DNA from: Nocardioides mangrovi
GTDB taxonomy: Bacteria > Actinomycetota > Actinomycetes > Propionibacteriales > Nocardioidaceae
Reading direction: 5' to 3'
Length of the DNA: 64,000 nt
Assembly (NCBI RefSeq): GCF_020073815.1
Contig: NZ_JAIQZJ010000002.1
Location: forward strand, 62,001-126,000
The position numbers and the translations under genes were made by a program. The notes under the pieces are model-generated. The model worked only from the letters and a program-made list of their open reading frames with translations, did not search any database and was not told the DNA's origin. The first letter of the stretch is position 1; every line of letters starts with the position of its first letter. Below, piece after piece: positions 32,361 through 40,739 of this stretch.

Positions 32361-33504
32361 CGAGCTCGGTGACGAGGTCGTCGGCGGCCGTGGTGGTGGG
32401 GTTGAGGCCGATCCGCTCGGCGACCGAGAGCCGCAGCGACGACCCGCGCCGGCCGTGGGTGTCGAGGTCGGCGAAGAACTCCGCGAAGGGCTGCGTCCAC
32501 GGGTCGTTGTCGACCACCTCGCCGGGCGCCCAGTCGAGCACGTCGGCGGGCAGGAGCTCGCGGTCGTAGGTCGACCGGTCGGGCACCAGGAACGCGATCG
32601 GCCGGTCGACGAGCAGGTAGTCGACCCAGGCGCTGGAGTAGTCGGTGACCAGGCCGGCGGACGAGCCGAGCAGCGGGTAGAGGCCGACGCCCACGCGGGC
32701 GAGGTCGTCGTCGTCGATGGTGACGACCCCCGGCGTACGACGGCGGTCGGCGTCCATCGGGTGCGGCTTGACCACCAGCTGGAGTCCGCGGTCGGCCAGG
32801 CCGGCCAGCAGCCCGGCGAGACCGGCCGCCGCGTCGTCGCGGACGACCGCCGCGTCGTGCACGCGCACCGCCCCGACCGCGCGCGGCTGGCGGAAGGTCG
32901 GCAGCCACACGACGTAGGGGCCCGTGATGCCCAGCGCCGCGAGCTGGTGGGGCGTGAGGTCCCGCCACAGCTGGTCGGTGCGGGGGTTGCCGGTGAGCAG
33001 CAGCCGGTCGCGGGGGACGTCGAACGCCTCGGCCTGGAAGCCCGAGAAGAGCGTGGTGCTGCCGACCAGGTAGGTGCTCGCCATCGGGGCCCCGACGCCG
33101 CGGGCGGGCCGCACGTCCTTGGGCCCGTCGCCGTGGAAGAGGTTGACCACCGGCTTGCGCGGCACCGGCCGCGGGCTGCCGTAGAGGCCGTGGGTGAAGA
33201 GCACGGCCTCGGCGCGCAGGTAGGCCCACAGGCCGGCCGGGCTGGCCTTGGGCACCAGCACCATGCCGCGGTCCGCGAGCGCCTCCACCTCGACCGGCAC
33301 GGGCCCGCCGTCGCGCAGCCAGACGATGGTGCCGGTGTAGCGGCCGAGCAGCGCGCGGGCGACCTCGACGCCGTTGCCCTCGGTCTCGGGGCTGGCGGAG
33401 AGCACGACCGAGCGCGAGGTCGGGACCACCCGCGAGAGCAGCCGGAGGCCCACCCGCAGGCTGACCAGCACCAGGTCGAGGGCGAGGTTGCGCAGGACCC
33501 TCAT
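32332..33504 (-). CDS. CDP-glycerol glycerophosphotransferase family protein (TagB/TagF-like)
   Basis: 390 aa. The CDP-glycerol glycerophosphotransferase fold is visible in VNLFHGDGPKDVR, LLTGNPRTDQLW, VVWLPTFRQPRA and the C-terminal donor-site segment GLVTDYSSAWVDYLL, followed by PIAFLVPD. Members join glycerol-phosphate or similar polyol phosphates in teichoic acid-like polymers. It is the last gene of the six-gene operon 39522-32332, overlapping the flippase start by 4 bp. N-terminal hydrophobic helix at residues 5-25 may anchor it to the membrane. The polyol transferred is unknown. Confidence 0.88.
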   Translation of the reverse strand: MRVLRNLALDLVLVSLRVGLRLLSRVVPTSRSVVLSASPETEGNGVEVARALLGRYTGTIVWLRDGGPVPVEVEALADRGMVLVPKASPAGLWAYLRAEAVLFTHGLYGSPRPVPRKPVVNLFHGDGPKDVRPARGVGAPMASTYLVGSTTLFSGFQAEAFDVPRDRLLLTGNPRTDQLWRDLTPHQLAALGITGPYVVWLPTFRQPRAVGAVRVHDAAVVRDDAAAGLAGLLAGLADRGLQLVVKPHPMDADRRRTPGVVTIDDDDLARVGVGLYPLLGSSAGLVTDYSSAWVDYLLVDRPIAFLVPDRSTYDRELLPADVLDWAPGEVVDNDPWTQPFAEFFADLDTHGRRGSSLRLSVAERIGLNPTTTAADDLVTELVKRGVLDSA

Positions 33505-34763
33505 ACCGGGACCACCTCCCTGTCCGCGTCGGTGGCGGGGACGGCGTCGGCGAACCGGGCCACGGTGCTGGTGACCAGGAAGCCGAGCAGCCCGCCGACG
33601 GCGTGGCCGATGCCCCACGACGCCGCCACCCAGATGGTGCCGCGGTCCGCGAGCGAGAAGGCCAGCCCGAGCATCACGACCGTGCTGACCAGCTGGACCA
33701 GGATCATCGCCGGCAGGTGGGCGGCCAATCGGAGCCGCATCATCCCCCAGTAGTTGAAGGCCGCCCCGACGACCGCGAGCGCGAGCACCCGCAGGGTCGC
33801 GGTGCCCTCGTCGGAGTAGTGGGCGCCGAAGATCCGCAGGAAGGCGGGCGCGAGCGCGCACATCACCAGGCACCCGACGACCGCGAGACCGAGCAGCAGC
33901 GTGCCACCGCGGCGCACGACGGCGTGCCGGTGGTCGGGGGCGCGCTCGGCCTGGGCGTAGGCCGCGTTGGCGATCGTCAGCACCACCGCGTGCAGCAGGG
34001 TGACGACCTGGAAGCTGATGAAGTAGGTGCCGCCGGCGGTCGACCCGAGGGCGTTGACCACGAGCAGCGGGTAGACGAGCAGCGGGACGACGGTCAGCAC
34101 GTAGGTGACGTAGCCGGCGGCCGCGAAGCCACGGTGGGCGAGCAGCTCGGGCGAGGGGCGCAGGCGACGTTCGCCGGGGACGCGGCGCAGGATCACCCAG
34201 ACGCTCGCGAGCGCGCAGCACGCGATCGCGCCGGCGACCGAGCCGTAGAGCCCGAACGCGCCCGCCGAGGCGAGCAGGAAGGGCAGCCCGCACTTCACGA
34301 CCCCGAGCAGGATGCCGTTGGTGACGAGGTAGTCGCGCACCCGGTCGATGCCGAGGAAGACGTTGTCGGTGAGCACGTTGAGGGCGGTCGCGGCGACCAG
34401 CAGCGCGAAGCCGGCGACCAGCCAGGGCGAGTGCAGCACCTCGGCCAGGCGGGGTGACGTCCACGGGAGGAGCAGGGCGTAGCCGAGCCCGAAGAGCGTG
34501 CCGGCGCCGAGGACGACGACGCCCGTGGTGAGCACGTCGCCCGTCGGGCGCGAGCTGATCGGCATGGTGCGCAGCACCACGATGTTGAGACCCAGCTGGG
34601 CGAAGAGCGCGAGCGAGTCGCCGGCGGCGACCAGCGATCCGGCCAGGCCGACGTCGTGGGGCGAGGCCAGCCGGGCCGCGATCACCCAGAATACCGCCCC
34701 CGCGCCGGCCATCAGCACGGTGGTGAGGAAGAGCAGCGCCGAGCTCGTGAGGAGGCGCCTCAT
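33501..34763 (-). CDS. Wzx-type polysaccharide flippase (oligosaccharide export protein)
   Basis: 420 aa with about 12 membrane segments. The opening LLTSSALLFLTTVLMAGAGAVFWVIAARLASPHDVGLAGSLV and evenly spaced helices fit the polysaccharide biosynthesis/Wzx export family, which moves lipid-linked oligosaccharides to the outer leaflet. It overlaps the previous gene by 4 bp on each side, so it is tightly coupled. Substrate should be the repeat unit made by the operon. Position between a large DUF2206-like protein and the CDP-glycerol transferase supports export of a lipid-linked glycan before polyol addition. Confidence 0.87.
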   Translation of the reverse strand: MRRLLTSSALLFLTTVLMAGAGAVFWVIAARLASPHDVGLAGSLVAAGDSLALFAQLGLNIVVLRTMPISSRPTGDVLTTGVVVLGAGTLFGLGYALLLPWTSPRLAEVLHSPWLVAGFALLVAATALNVLTDNVFLGIDRVRDYLVTNGILLGVVKCGLPFLLASAGAFGLYGSVAGAIACCALASVWVILRRVPGERRLRPSPELLAHRGFAAAGYVTYVLTVVPLLVYPLLVVNALGSTAGGTYFISFQVVTLLHAVVLTIANAAYAQAERAPDHRHAVVRRGGTLLLGLAVVGCLVMCALAPAFLRIFGAHYSDEGTATLRVLALAVVGAAFNYWGMMRLRLAAHLPAMILVQLVSTVVMLGLAFSLADRGTIWVAASWGIGHAVGGLLGFLVTSTVARFADAVPATDADREVVPV

Positions 34764-37120
34764 CGGTAGACCCTCGCCTGCGGGGCGTCGTACACGAGGT
34801 CCATGCGGTGGTCGAGCGCACCGAGCGGGTAGCGGTAGGTGAGCAGGTCGCCGGTGTAGAAGATCGTCGACTCCCCCTGGTCGAGCACCTGCGCGTCGAT
34901 GAAGACGTAGGCGTCCTTCGAGAGCATCGTCGGGTAGAGCCGGTCGGAGACCGGCGCGCGGTTGTCGCTGAGGCCGAGCAGCCGGACGTTGACGTTGCGG
35001 CTGCCGATCACCCGCGCGTTGGTGGTGTCGGCGTGGTCGACCTCCGCGAGCCAGTGGAGACCGCGGGTCTCGGCGTCGGTGGAGAAGAAGCGGTCGTAGT
35101 AGGTGCCGGCGTTGGCCAGGGCCATCCGCTGCGGCTGGTCGCCGGTGAAGGCGGGGACGACGCCGGTCAGTGCGAGGTACATGCCGACCGGCACGAGCCC
35201 GAGCAGGACGAGTGCGAGCCGGGGCCGCCAGGCGGTCACCGGCCGCAGCGCGACCACCAGGCCGAGTGCTGCGATCGGCGCGACGACGAGCAGCGTCTGC
35301 TGGAAGGCGCGCAGCACGCCGTAGTCCACCGACAGGTTGGGCACCACCACGATCGCGCCCAGCGCGGCCATCGACCCCCAGGCGAGGCAGGCCGCCTCGC
35401 GGCCGGACGCGGCCCCCATCCGGGAGCGACCCAGGCCGCGGCGCAGCACCCGGAGCAGGCCGAGGAGCAGGAAGACCTGCATCAGCGCCGCGGCCGCGAT
35501 CCGGGCCAGGTCGCCGATCGGGCTGGAGGGCGTCTCAGCCAGCGCGGGCCGCAGCTCGGCGGCGACGAGGTGGGTGAAGACGCGCTGGTCCTGCGGGATC
35601 TCCGCGCGCCGGGCGTCGAGGGTCGCGTCGACGAAGAGGTCCATCCGGTCGCGCGGCGTGGTCTGGTCGCCGGACAGGATCCAGTACGACGTGTCGGACG
35701 AGCTCGGCCCGTCGACGCCCTGGCCGGTGATCGCGTCGACGGTCTCCTGGAGCACCTCCGACGCGTGGCCGCCCGTGTGGGTGACCGGGCCCGCCCACAC
35801 GAGCGTGAGCGCGACCAGCGCCACCACGACGCCCGGGTGCAGCAGCACCAGCGCGCCGTCGTACGGACCGCGCCCGCGGCGGCGCCGGACCACCCCGACC
35901 AGCGCGAGGCCGACCAGGCCGGCGCCCAGCGCCATCAGCAGCACGTAGGTCGTCGAGTAGTGCGAGAGCACGACGCCCAGGCCGAGCGCGACCACCAGGA
36001 CCCGGTCGTACCAGCCGCGGTGGCCCGGCTCGGTCGCGGCGAGCAGGACCAGGGCGAGGAAGAAGAAGGCCATCTCCTGGCGGACCAGGTAGGGCATGTC
36101 GGTGGCGAAGGTCGGGAACGCGATCGTGAGGATCGTGGCGACCAGCGCCAGCCGGCGGCTGACGAAGCGTCGCGACAGCAGGTAGGTGAGCACCGGCACG
36201 ACCGCGAAGACCAGCTGCAGCAGCACCTCGAAGACGATCTCGCCGGAGAGGCCGGTCGCCTGGGCGAGCACCGTCGGCAGGATGGTGACGCTGAGGCAGG
36301 CGTTGTAGGCGCTCGGCAGCGCGTCGAGCTGCCACTGCTGGGCGCCGTCGGTGAGCCGGAAGGCGAGGAACTCCGCCTGGATGTCGTGACCGGTGATCCC
36401 CCAGCCGCGCAGGGAGGTGGCGAGCAGCAGCCCGGCCGAGACGAGGGCCAGGCACGCGGCGTCACGGCCCGTCGAGCGGGTCCGCCCGAGCAGCAGTGCG
36501 AGCAGCGAGCCCGCACCGGCGACGACCGCGGCGACCGCGACCGCGCCACCGGCCCCGTTGTTGAGCCGGATCGCGCCGGCCACCGAGCAGAGCAGGGAGA
36601 CCACCGCGAGGGTGGGCGCCGTCGCGAACCGGGCCTCGCGGACCGCGCGGGCCGTCGTACCGGCCCACCCGGCGGGGGCCAGCGGCAGCGCCCGCCGCCA
36701 GCGCAGCACGGCGACGTCGAGCACGAGCCAGGTGATGGCCAGGGGCAGCGGCGCGAGGGGGTGCGCGACGCCGAGCCGCGGGAGCGCGGTGTTGAGCAGG
36801 AGCCCGCCGAGCAGGAGCGCGAGGATGCTGAAGCCGAAGGCGTAGGCCGCCTGCGCGAGCCGGGTGTCGCCGGGCAGCGTGGCGCGTCGGTAGAGCGCCA
36901 GCGTGGGCAGCCCCACGAAGGTCGCCAGCGCGAGCGCCGGTCGCAGCACCGGCAGGTCGAGGTCGAGGCCGACCACCGTCTGCGCCAGCACCACGAGGAG
37001 GTACGGCGCTGCGCGGGTCGCCAGTGCCCACGGGCCGGAGGCGCGCTCGGCGAGACGGCGCAGCTCCGGGGTCCAGGGCAGCGAGAAGCCGGTGCCGAGC
37101 TCGGAGGAGGACTCAGCCAC
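34760..37120 (-). CDS. DUF2206-like multi-pass membrane protein, possible GT-C glycosyltransferase
   Basis: 786 aa from GTG 37120, which overlaps the upstream stop by 8 bp (GTGGCTGA). About 14 membrane segments are followed by a soluble C-terminal domain of about 180 residues. After helix 9 the segment GWGITGHDIQAEFLAFRLTDGAQQW and then YNACLSVTILPTVLAQATGLSG match the pattern of DUF2206 membrane proteins, known mainly from archaea and a few bacteria and resembling GT-C enzymes with an acidic residue in the first large loop (Asp of GHDIQ). It should use a lipid-linked sugar on the outer face. Function not proven. Confidence 0.72.
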   Translation of the reverse strand: MAESSSELGTGFSLPWTPELRRLAERASGPWALATRAAPYLLVVLAQTVVGLDLDLPVLRPALALATFVGLPTLALYRRATLPGDTRLAQAAYAFGFSILALLLGGLLLNTALPRLGVAHPLAPLPLAITWLVLDVAVLRWRRALPLAPAGWAGTTARAVREARFATAPTLAVVSLLCSVAGAIRLNNGAGGAVAVAAVVAGAGSLLALLLGRTRSTGRDAACLALVSAGLLLATSLRGWGITGHDIQAEFLAFRLTDGAQQWQLDALPSAYNACLSVTILPTVLAQATGLSGEIVFEVLLQLVFAVVPVLTYLLSRRFVSRRLALVATILTIAFPTFATDMPYLVRQEMAFFFLALVLLAATEPGHRGWYDRVLVVALGLGVVLSHYSTTYVLLMALGAGLVGLALVGVVRRRRGRGPYDGALVLLHPGVVVALVALTLVWAGPVTHTGGHASEVLQETVDAITGQGVDGPSSSDTSYWILSGDQTTPRDRMDLFVDATLDARRAEIPQDQRVFTHLVAAELRPALAETPSSPIGDLARIAAAALMQVFLLLGLLRVLRRGLGRSRMGAASGREAACLAWGSMAALGAIVVVPNLSVDYGVLRAFQQTLLVVAPIAALGLVVALRPVTAWRPRLALVLLGLVPVGMYLALTGVVPAFTGDQPQRMALANAGTYYDRFFSTDAETRGLHWLAEVDHADTTNARVIGSRNVNVRLLGLSDNRAPVSDRLYPTMLSKDAYVFIDAQVLDQGESTIFYTGDLLTYRYPLGALDHRMDLVYDAPQARVYR

Positions 37121-37958
37121 GGGCGGCCTCCGCCGGTGCCGGGAGTCCCCAGCGGGCGAGCGGGATGTCGGTGTGCTCGGGCCAGCGCAGCAGGACCGGC
37201 TCGTGGATCGCCAGGATCCGGTCGAGCAGGTCGCGCGGCTCGGCGCCCCGCGAGTCCAGCGGCTCGTGGAGGCGGACGAAGGCGCCCTGCGCGTCGCGCT
37301 CGGTGGTGAGCACGACGACGGGCGCACCGGCCGCGGAGGCGAGCCGGGCCGCGCCGAAGGAGCCGAGGACCTCGCGGCCGAGGAAGCGCACCGGGGTGCG
37401 ACCGGGGACGTCGGTGGCGATCGCGAGGATCTGCCCACGCTCGAGGAGCTCGACCATGCCGGCGGCGCCGACGTCGGCGCTCACCGGGGTGCCGCCGTTC
37501 ATGCAGCTGATCGCGACGTGCTGGCGCAGCCACACCGGCGCCTCGTCGGTGAGCATGTAGGGGTAGGCGACCATGTGGCCCGGGAAGCCGAGACGAGCGA
37601 TCGACGGGAACGCGCCGTCGTAGTGGCCGTGGTGCAGGAAGCTCAGCAGCACGCCCCGGCCCTGCTCGCTCGCCGTCCGCAGGTGCTCGACACCCTCGAC
37701 GCGGAGCGAGGTGAGCAGACGCGGGTGCCAGCGGAGCTCGCCGCGGACGGCCTGGGCGTGGACGTAGGCGCGGGCGACCCGCTCGAGGTCGGCGTCGGGC
37801 CGGGTGTGGTCGAGCAGGAAGCCCATCTGGGTGCGGGCGTCCTGGCGGACGCTCTCGCGCCGCCACTCGGCGCGTGCGCGAGCGGCCGCCAGGGCGGGGA
37901 CGAGTCGCTCGGGGACGCGGGCCCGGAGCCGGGCTGCTCGCTGCTCGGTGGTCGTCAT
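37113..37958 (-). CDS. LPLAT/HtrB-like lipid acyltransferase
   Basis: 281 aa. The catalytic H-x4-D motif is HHGHYD at residues 109-114 (His109 and Asp114), as in LpxL/HtrB and the PIM acyltransferase PatA. The segment SFLHHGHYDGAFPSIARLGFPG and later RLASAAGAPVVVLTTERDAQGAF agree with this family. In actinobacteria such an enzyme acylates phosphatidylinositol mannosides or a related lipid anchor. Its presence inside a glycopolymer operon is unusual and suggests that the lipid carrier or a terminal sugar of the product is acylated. Overlaps both neighbours. Confidence 0.85.
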   Translation of the reverse strand: MTTTEQRAARLRARVPERLVPALAAARARAEWRRESVRQDARTQMGFLLDHTRPDADLERVARAYVHAQAVRGELRWHPRLLTSLRVEGVEHLRTASEQGRGVLLSFLHHGHYDGAFPSIARLGFPGHMVAYPYMLTDEAPVWLRQHVAISCMNGGTPVSADVGAAGMVELLERGQILAIATDVPGRTPVRFLGREVLGSFGAARLASAAGAPVVVLTTERDAQGAFVRLHEPLDSRGAEPRDLLDRILAIHEPVLLRWPEHTDIPLARWGLPAPAEAARG

Positions 37959-39028
37959 CGGACTGCTCCCTCCAGGAGGCGGACGGTGCGGTCGGCCTGG
38001 CGCTCCCAGGCCCAGCGCTGCGGGTCGGGACTGGTGACCGGGTCGGTCAGGGCCTGCGCGAGCGCGTCGGCCAGGGCCACCGCGTCGCCCGGAGGGACCA
38101 GACGGCCGTCGACGCCGTCGCGCACGGCGTACGGGATGCCGCCGACGGTGGTCCCGACCACGGGGCTGCCGCAGGCCATCGCCTCGGCGAGGGTCATCCC
38201 GAAGGCCTCGGACTCGGTGAGTGACGGGAGCACGGTGACGCCCGCACGTCGGTAGTGGGGCGCCAGCGCGGCGTGGTCGACCCGGCCGTGCCAGGTGACC
38301 AGGTCGGCGACCCCGAGGTCGGCGGCGTGCTTCTGCAGGGCCTCGACGTCGTCGCCGTCGCCGACCACGTCGAGCCGGGCGCCCGGGACCAGGTCGCGCA
38401 GCCGGGGCAGCGCGTCGAGGAGCACGGGCACGCCCTTCCAGCGCGACGTCCGCTCGAGACGCCCGACGTAGAGCACCCCCCGGCCGCGCGGCTCGTCGCC
38501 CGGGCCGAAGACGGTCGTGTCGACGCCCGGCGGGAGCAGGTGCGCGCGGCCGGTGGCGTGCGCGAGGGAGGCGGGCGAGACGGCGACCAGCTCGCGGCAG
38601 CGGTCGAGGACGCGCGGCAGCACCCGGCGCTCGTAGGCGCGCAGCAGCGGGTCGGCGGGATGACCGCCCTTGACCATCGAGCCGGAGTGGTAGGTCAGCA
38701 CGACCGGCGCCGCGGAGACGTACGCCGCGAGGTCGGCCAGCCCGGGCACGGGGGCGTGGGCGCTGACCACGTCGACGTCGGCGAGCAGTCGGCGCAGCTG
38801 GACCGGCCAGGCCGGGTGGACTGGGGTGTTCGAGACGGTCAGCCAGGTGCCGAGCCGCACCACCCGCATCCCGTCGTACGTCGTCTCGGTGCGGCGCCGG
38901 CCGCGGCCGGTGGTGACGACGAGGACGTCGTGGCCGGCGTCGCGCAGGGTGCGGGCCACCCAGGCGGCGTACTCCTCGACGCCGCCGGCGTCCGGTGGGA
39001 AGCGCGGCGTGACGACGGCGGCCCTCAT
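37955..39028 (-). CDS. GT4-family glycosyltransferase
   Basis: 357 aa, GT-B fold. The N-domain begins with PRFPPDAGGVEEYAAWVARTLRDAGH, and the C-domain has VLYVGRLERTSRWKGVPVLLDAL and the donor motif ESEAFGMTLAEAMACG with the E-x7-E pair. It transfers a sugar from a nucleotide or lipid donor to the growing glycan. It overlaps the membrane-protein gene upstream by 4 bp and the acyltransferase downstream by 4 bp. The sugar is unknown. Confidence 0.9.
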   Translation of the reverse strand: MRAAVVTPRFPPDAGGVEEYAAWVARTLRDAGHDVLVVTTGRGRRRTETTYDGMRVVRLGTWLTVSNTPVHPAWPVQLRRLLADVDVVSAHAPVPGLADLAAYVSAAPVVLTYHSGSMVKGGHPADPLLRAYERRVLPRVLDRCRELVAVSPASLAHATGRAHLLPPGVDTTVFGPGDEPRGRGVLYVGRLERTSRWKGVPVLLDALPRLRDLVPGARLDVVGDGDDVEALQKHAADLGVADLVTWHGRVDHAALAPHYRRAGVTVLPSLTESEAFGMTLAEAMACGSPVVGTTVGGIPYAVRDGVDGRLVPPGDAVALADALAQALTDPVTSPDPQRWAWERQADRTVRLLEGAVR

Positions 39029-39522
39029 GAGGCGGCCCCTGCCGTCGACCACTGCCCCGGGCAGGCTGCGTGGACGCGCTGGTCGAGGTCGGGCAGGCGG
39101 ACGTCGAGCTGGTAGCGGCGACCGGCGCCTCGCAGCGTCTCGTCGACGGTGACGGACCGGCCGGGGTCGACGGTGACGGTGCCGGTCCGGCGTACGCCGC
39201 CCGCGGTGACCACGTAGGCGAGGTCGCGGGCGTCGGCGAGGTGGCTGGTGACCGTGAAGGTCGCGTGCGCGTCGCGCCCGGCGGCCGAGCACACCTCGAG
39301 CGTGCCCGTGGCGCTCCGGGCGAAGCCGAGCTCGACGTAGCGCTGCGGCTCGTGGGTCGCGGACAGCCGCAGCTGGTCGCGCACGCCCGGCAGCAGCACC
39401 GCCGCGACGGCGACCACCACGACCACGAGCACGGTCACGGGCAGCACCCGCTGCCACCAGCGCGGTGCTGCGTGCAGGCTCCCCACCAGCCCAACCCTCC
39501 CCAGGTCCAGATCCCCATCCAT
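39025..39522 (-). CDS. Single-pass membrane protein, first gene of the polymer operon
   Basis: 165 aa. One membrane helix (VLPVTVLVVVVVAVAAVLL) after a short N-terminal tail is followed by a soluble domain rich in beta-strands (ATFTVTSHLADARDLAYVVTAGG, GTVTVDPGRSVTVDETL), which should lie outside the cell. Two cysteines could form a disulfide. No family recognised. It starts the six-gene operon and is coupled to the GT4 gene by a 4-bp overlap. The gap 39523-39584 upstream must hold both its promoter and that of the divergent GT4. Confidence 0.7.
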   Translation of the reverse strand: MDGDLDLGRVGLVGSLHAAPRWWQRVLPVTVLVVVVVAVAAVLLPGVRDQLRLSATHEPQRYVELGFARSATGTLEVCSAAGRDAHATFTVTSHLADARDLAYVVTAGGVRRTGTVTVDPGRSVTVDETLRGAGRRYQLDVRLPDLDQRVHAACPGQWSTAGAAS

Positions 39523-39584
39523 GCCCCCGAGACCGGTTCAACGTCAGGGTGTCGCCCGGGTTACGCGGAGGCATACTCGCCGCC

Positions 39585-40667
39585 GTGAGTCACCGAGTCC
39601 TGCACGTCGCGCACCACGCCGTGCCCCACCTCGGCGGGTTGGAAACCGTCGTCGCCGCCGAGACCCGTGGGCTGGCCGCGCGCGGCTGGGAGGTCGCGCT
39701 GGTCACCAGCGCGACCGCCACCCGGCCGGGCACGACCGTCGCGGACGGCGTGCGCGCCGTCCGGGTCCGCGCCTGGAACGGGCTCGAGGAGCGGTACGGC
39801 GTGCCCTTCCCGCTCTACTCCCCGCGGCTGGTCGGCGCGCTCGCCCGCGAGGTACGCCGGGCCGACGTCGTCCACGTGCACGACGTGCTCTACCTCACGA
39901 GCTGGGTGGCCGCGCTGTGGTGCCGGCTGCTGCGCACGCCGTACGTCGTGCACCGCCACGTCGGCTTCGTCCACCACTCCTCGGCGCTGGTGCGACTGGT
40001 CCAGGCGGCCGTGGTCGCGACGATCGGCCGGTTCGTGCTCGGTGGAGCGCGGGTGGTGCTGCCGATCGACGAGCACGTCGCGGCGTCGCTCCCGGCATCC
40101 GCGCGGGTCGAGGTGCTCGGCAACGGCGTCGACACCGACCGCTTCCACCCGGGCCCCCGGCCCGACGACCGGCTGCCCCGGGTCCTCTTCGTCGGCAGGT
40201 TCGTGCCGAAGAAGGGGTTCGAGCTGGTGGCGGCCGCAGCCGACGACGCCTACGAGATCGCGTTCGCCGGCGGCGACCGCCCGCGCGGCCTCGACGACCC
40301 GCGACTCACCTTCCTGGGCGTCGTGCCGGTCGCGGAGATGCCCGACGCCTACGCCCGTGCGGACGTCATGGTCGTCGCCTCGGTCGGCGAGTGCCCGCTC
40401 ACGGTGCTGGAGGCGATGGCGTCGGGGCTGCCGGTGCTGCTGCGCGAGGATCCCGCCCTGCACACCGAGTGGACCTCGGGCCCGGGTGTGCGCTTCGTCG
40501 ACATGGACGCCGGCGACCTGCGGGCCGCCCTGCGCACGCTGGTCGCCGACCGGGACGAGATGCGCCGGCTCGGCGAGGACGGCGCGGCGTACGCACGAGC
40601 GGCCTACTCCTGGGACGTGCACGTCGATCGTCTGGACCGGATCTACCGGGAGGCTACCCGGCCGTAA
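39585..40667 (+). CDS. GT4-family glycosyltransferase (second)
   Basis: 360 aa with GTG start at 39585; a CATACT hexamer stands 7 nt before it. The GT-B layout is complete: HAVPHLGGLETVVAAETRGLAARGW, VLFVGRFVPKKGFELVAAAADD and the donor segment GECPLTVLEAMASGLPVL. It faces the divergent operon, and together with the GT2 gene downstream it could add sugars to the same product. Sugar and acceptor unknown. Confidence 0.9.
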   Translation: MSHRVLHVAHHAVPHLGGLETVVAAETRGLAARGWEVALVTSATATRPGTTVADGVRAVRVRAWNGLEERYGVPFPLYSPRLVGALAREVRRADVVHVHDVLYLTSWVAALWCRLLRTPYVVHRHVGFVHHSSALVRLVQAAVVATIGRFVLGGARVVLPIDEHVAASLPASARVEVLGNGVDTDRFHPGPRPDDRLPRVLFVGRFVPKKGFELVAAAADDAYEIAFAGGDRPRGLDDPRLTFLGVVPVAEMPDAYARADVMVVASVGECPLTVLEAMASGLPVLLREDPALHTEWTSGPGVRFVDMDAGDLRAALRTLVADRDEMRRLGEDGAAYARAAYSWDVHVDRLDRIYREATRP

Positions 40668-40739
40668 CCCCACGTTGCCCGTCACGTTGGGTGGGGCGTC
40701 ACCTAGCCGGAACCAGTCGACTTGTGGGGGGTTCGACCT

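Noticed and set aside
34808..37309. A plus-strand frame of 833 codons opposite the DUF2206-like gene
   Set aside because: Gln/Arg/Glu-rich without any motif; the minus strand protein has regular membrane helices and coupled overlaps with its neighbours.
40668..40739. Repeated CACGTTG words between the GT4 and GT2 genes
   Set aside because: Two copies 14 bp apart with weak symmetry; could be a regulator site, but nothing supports it.
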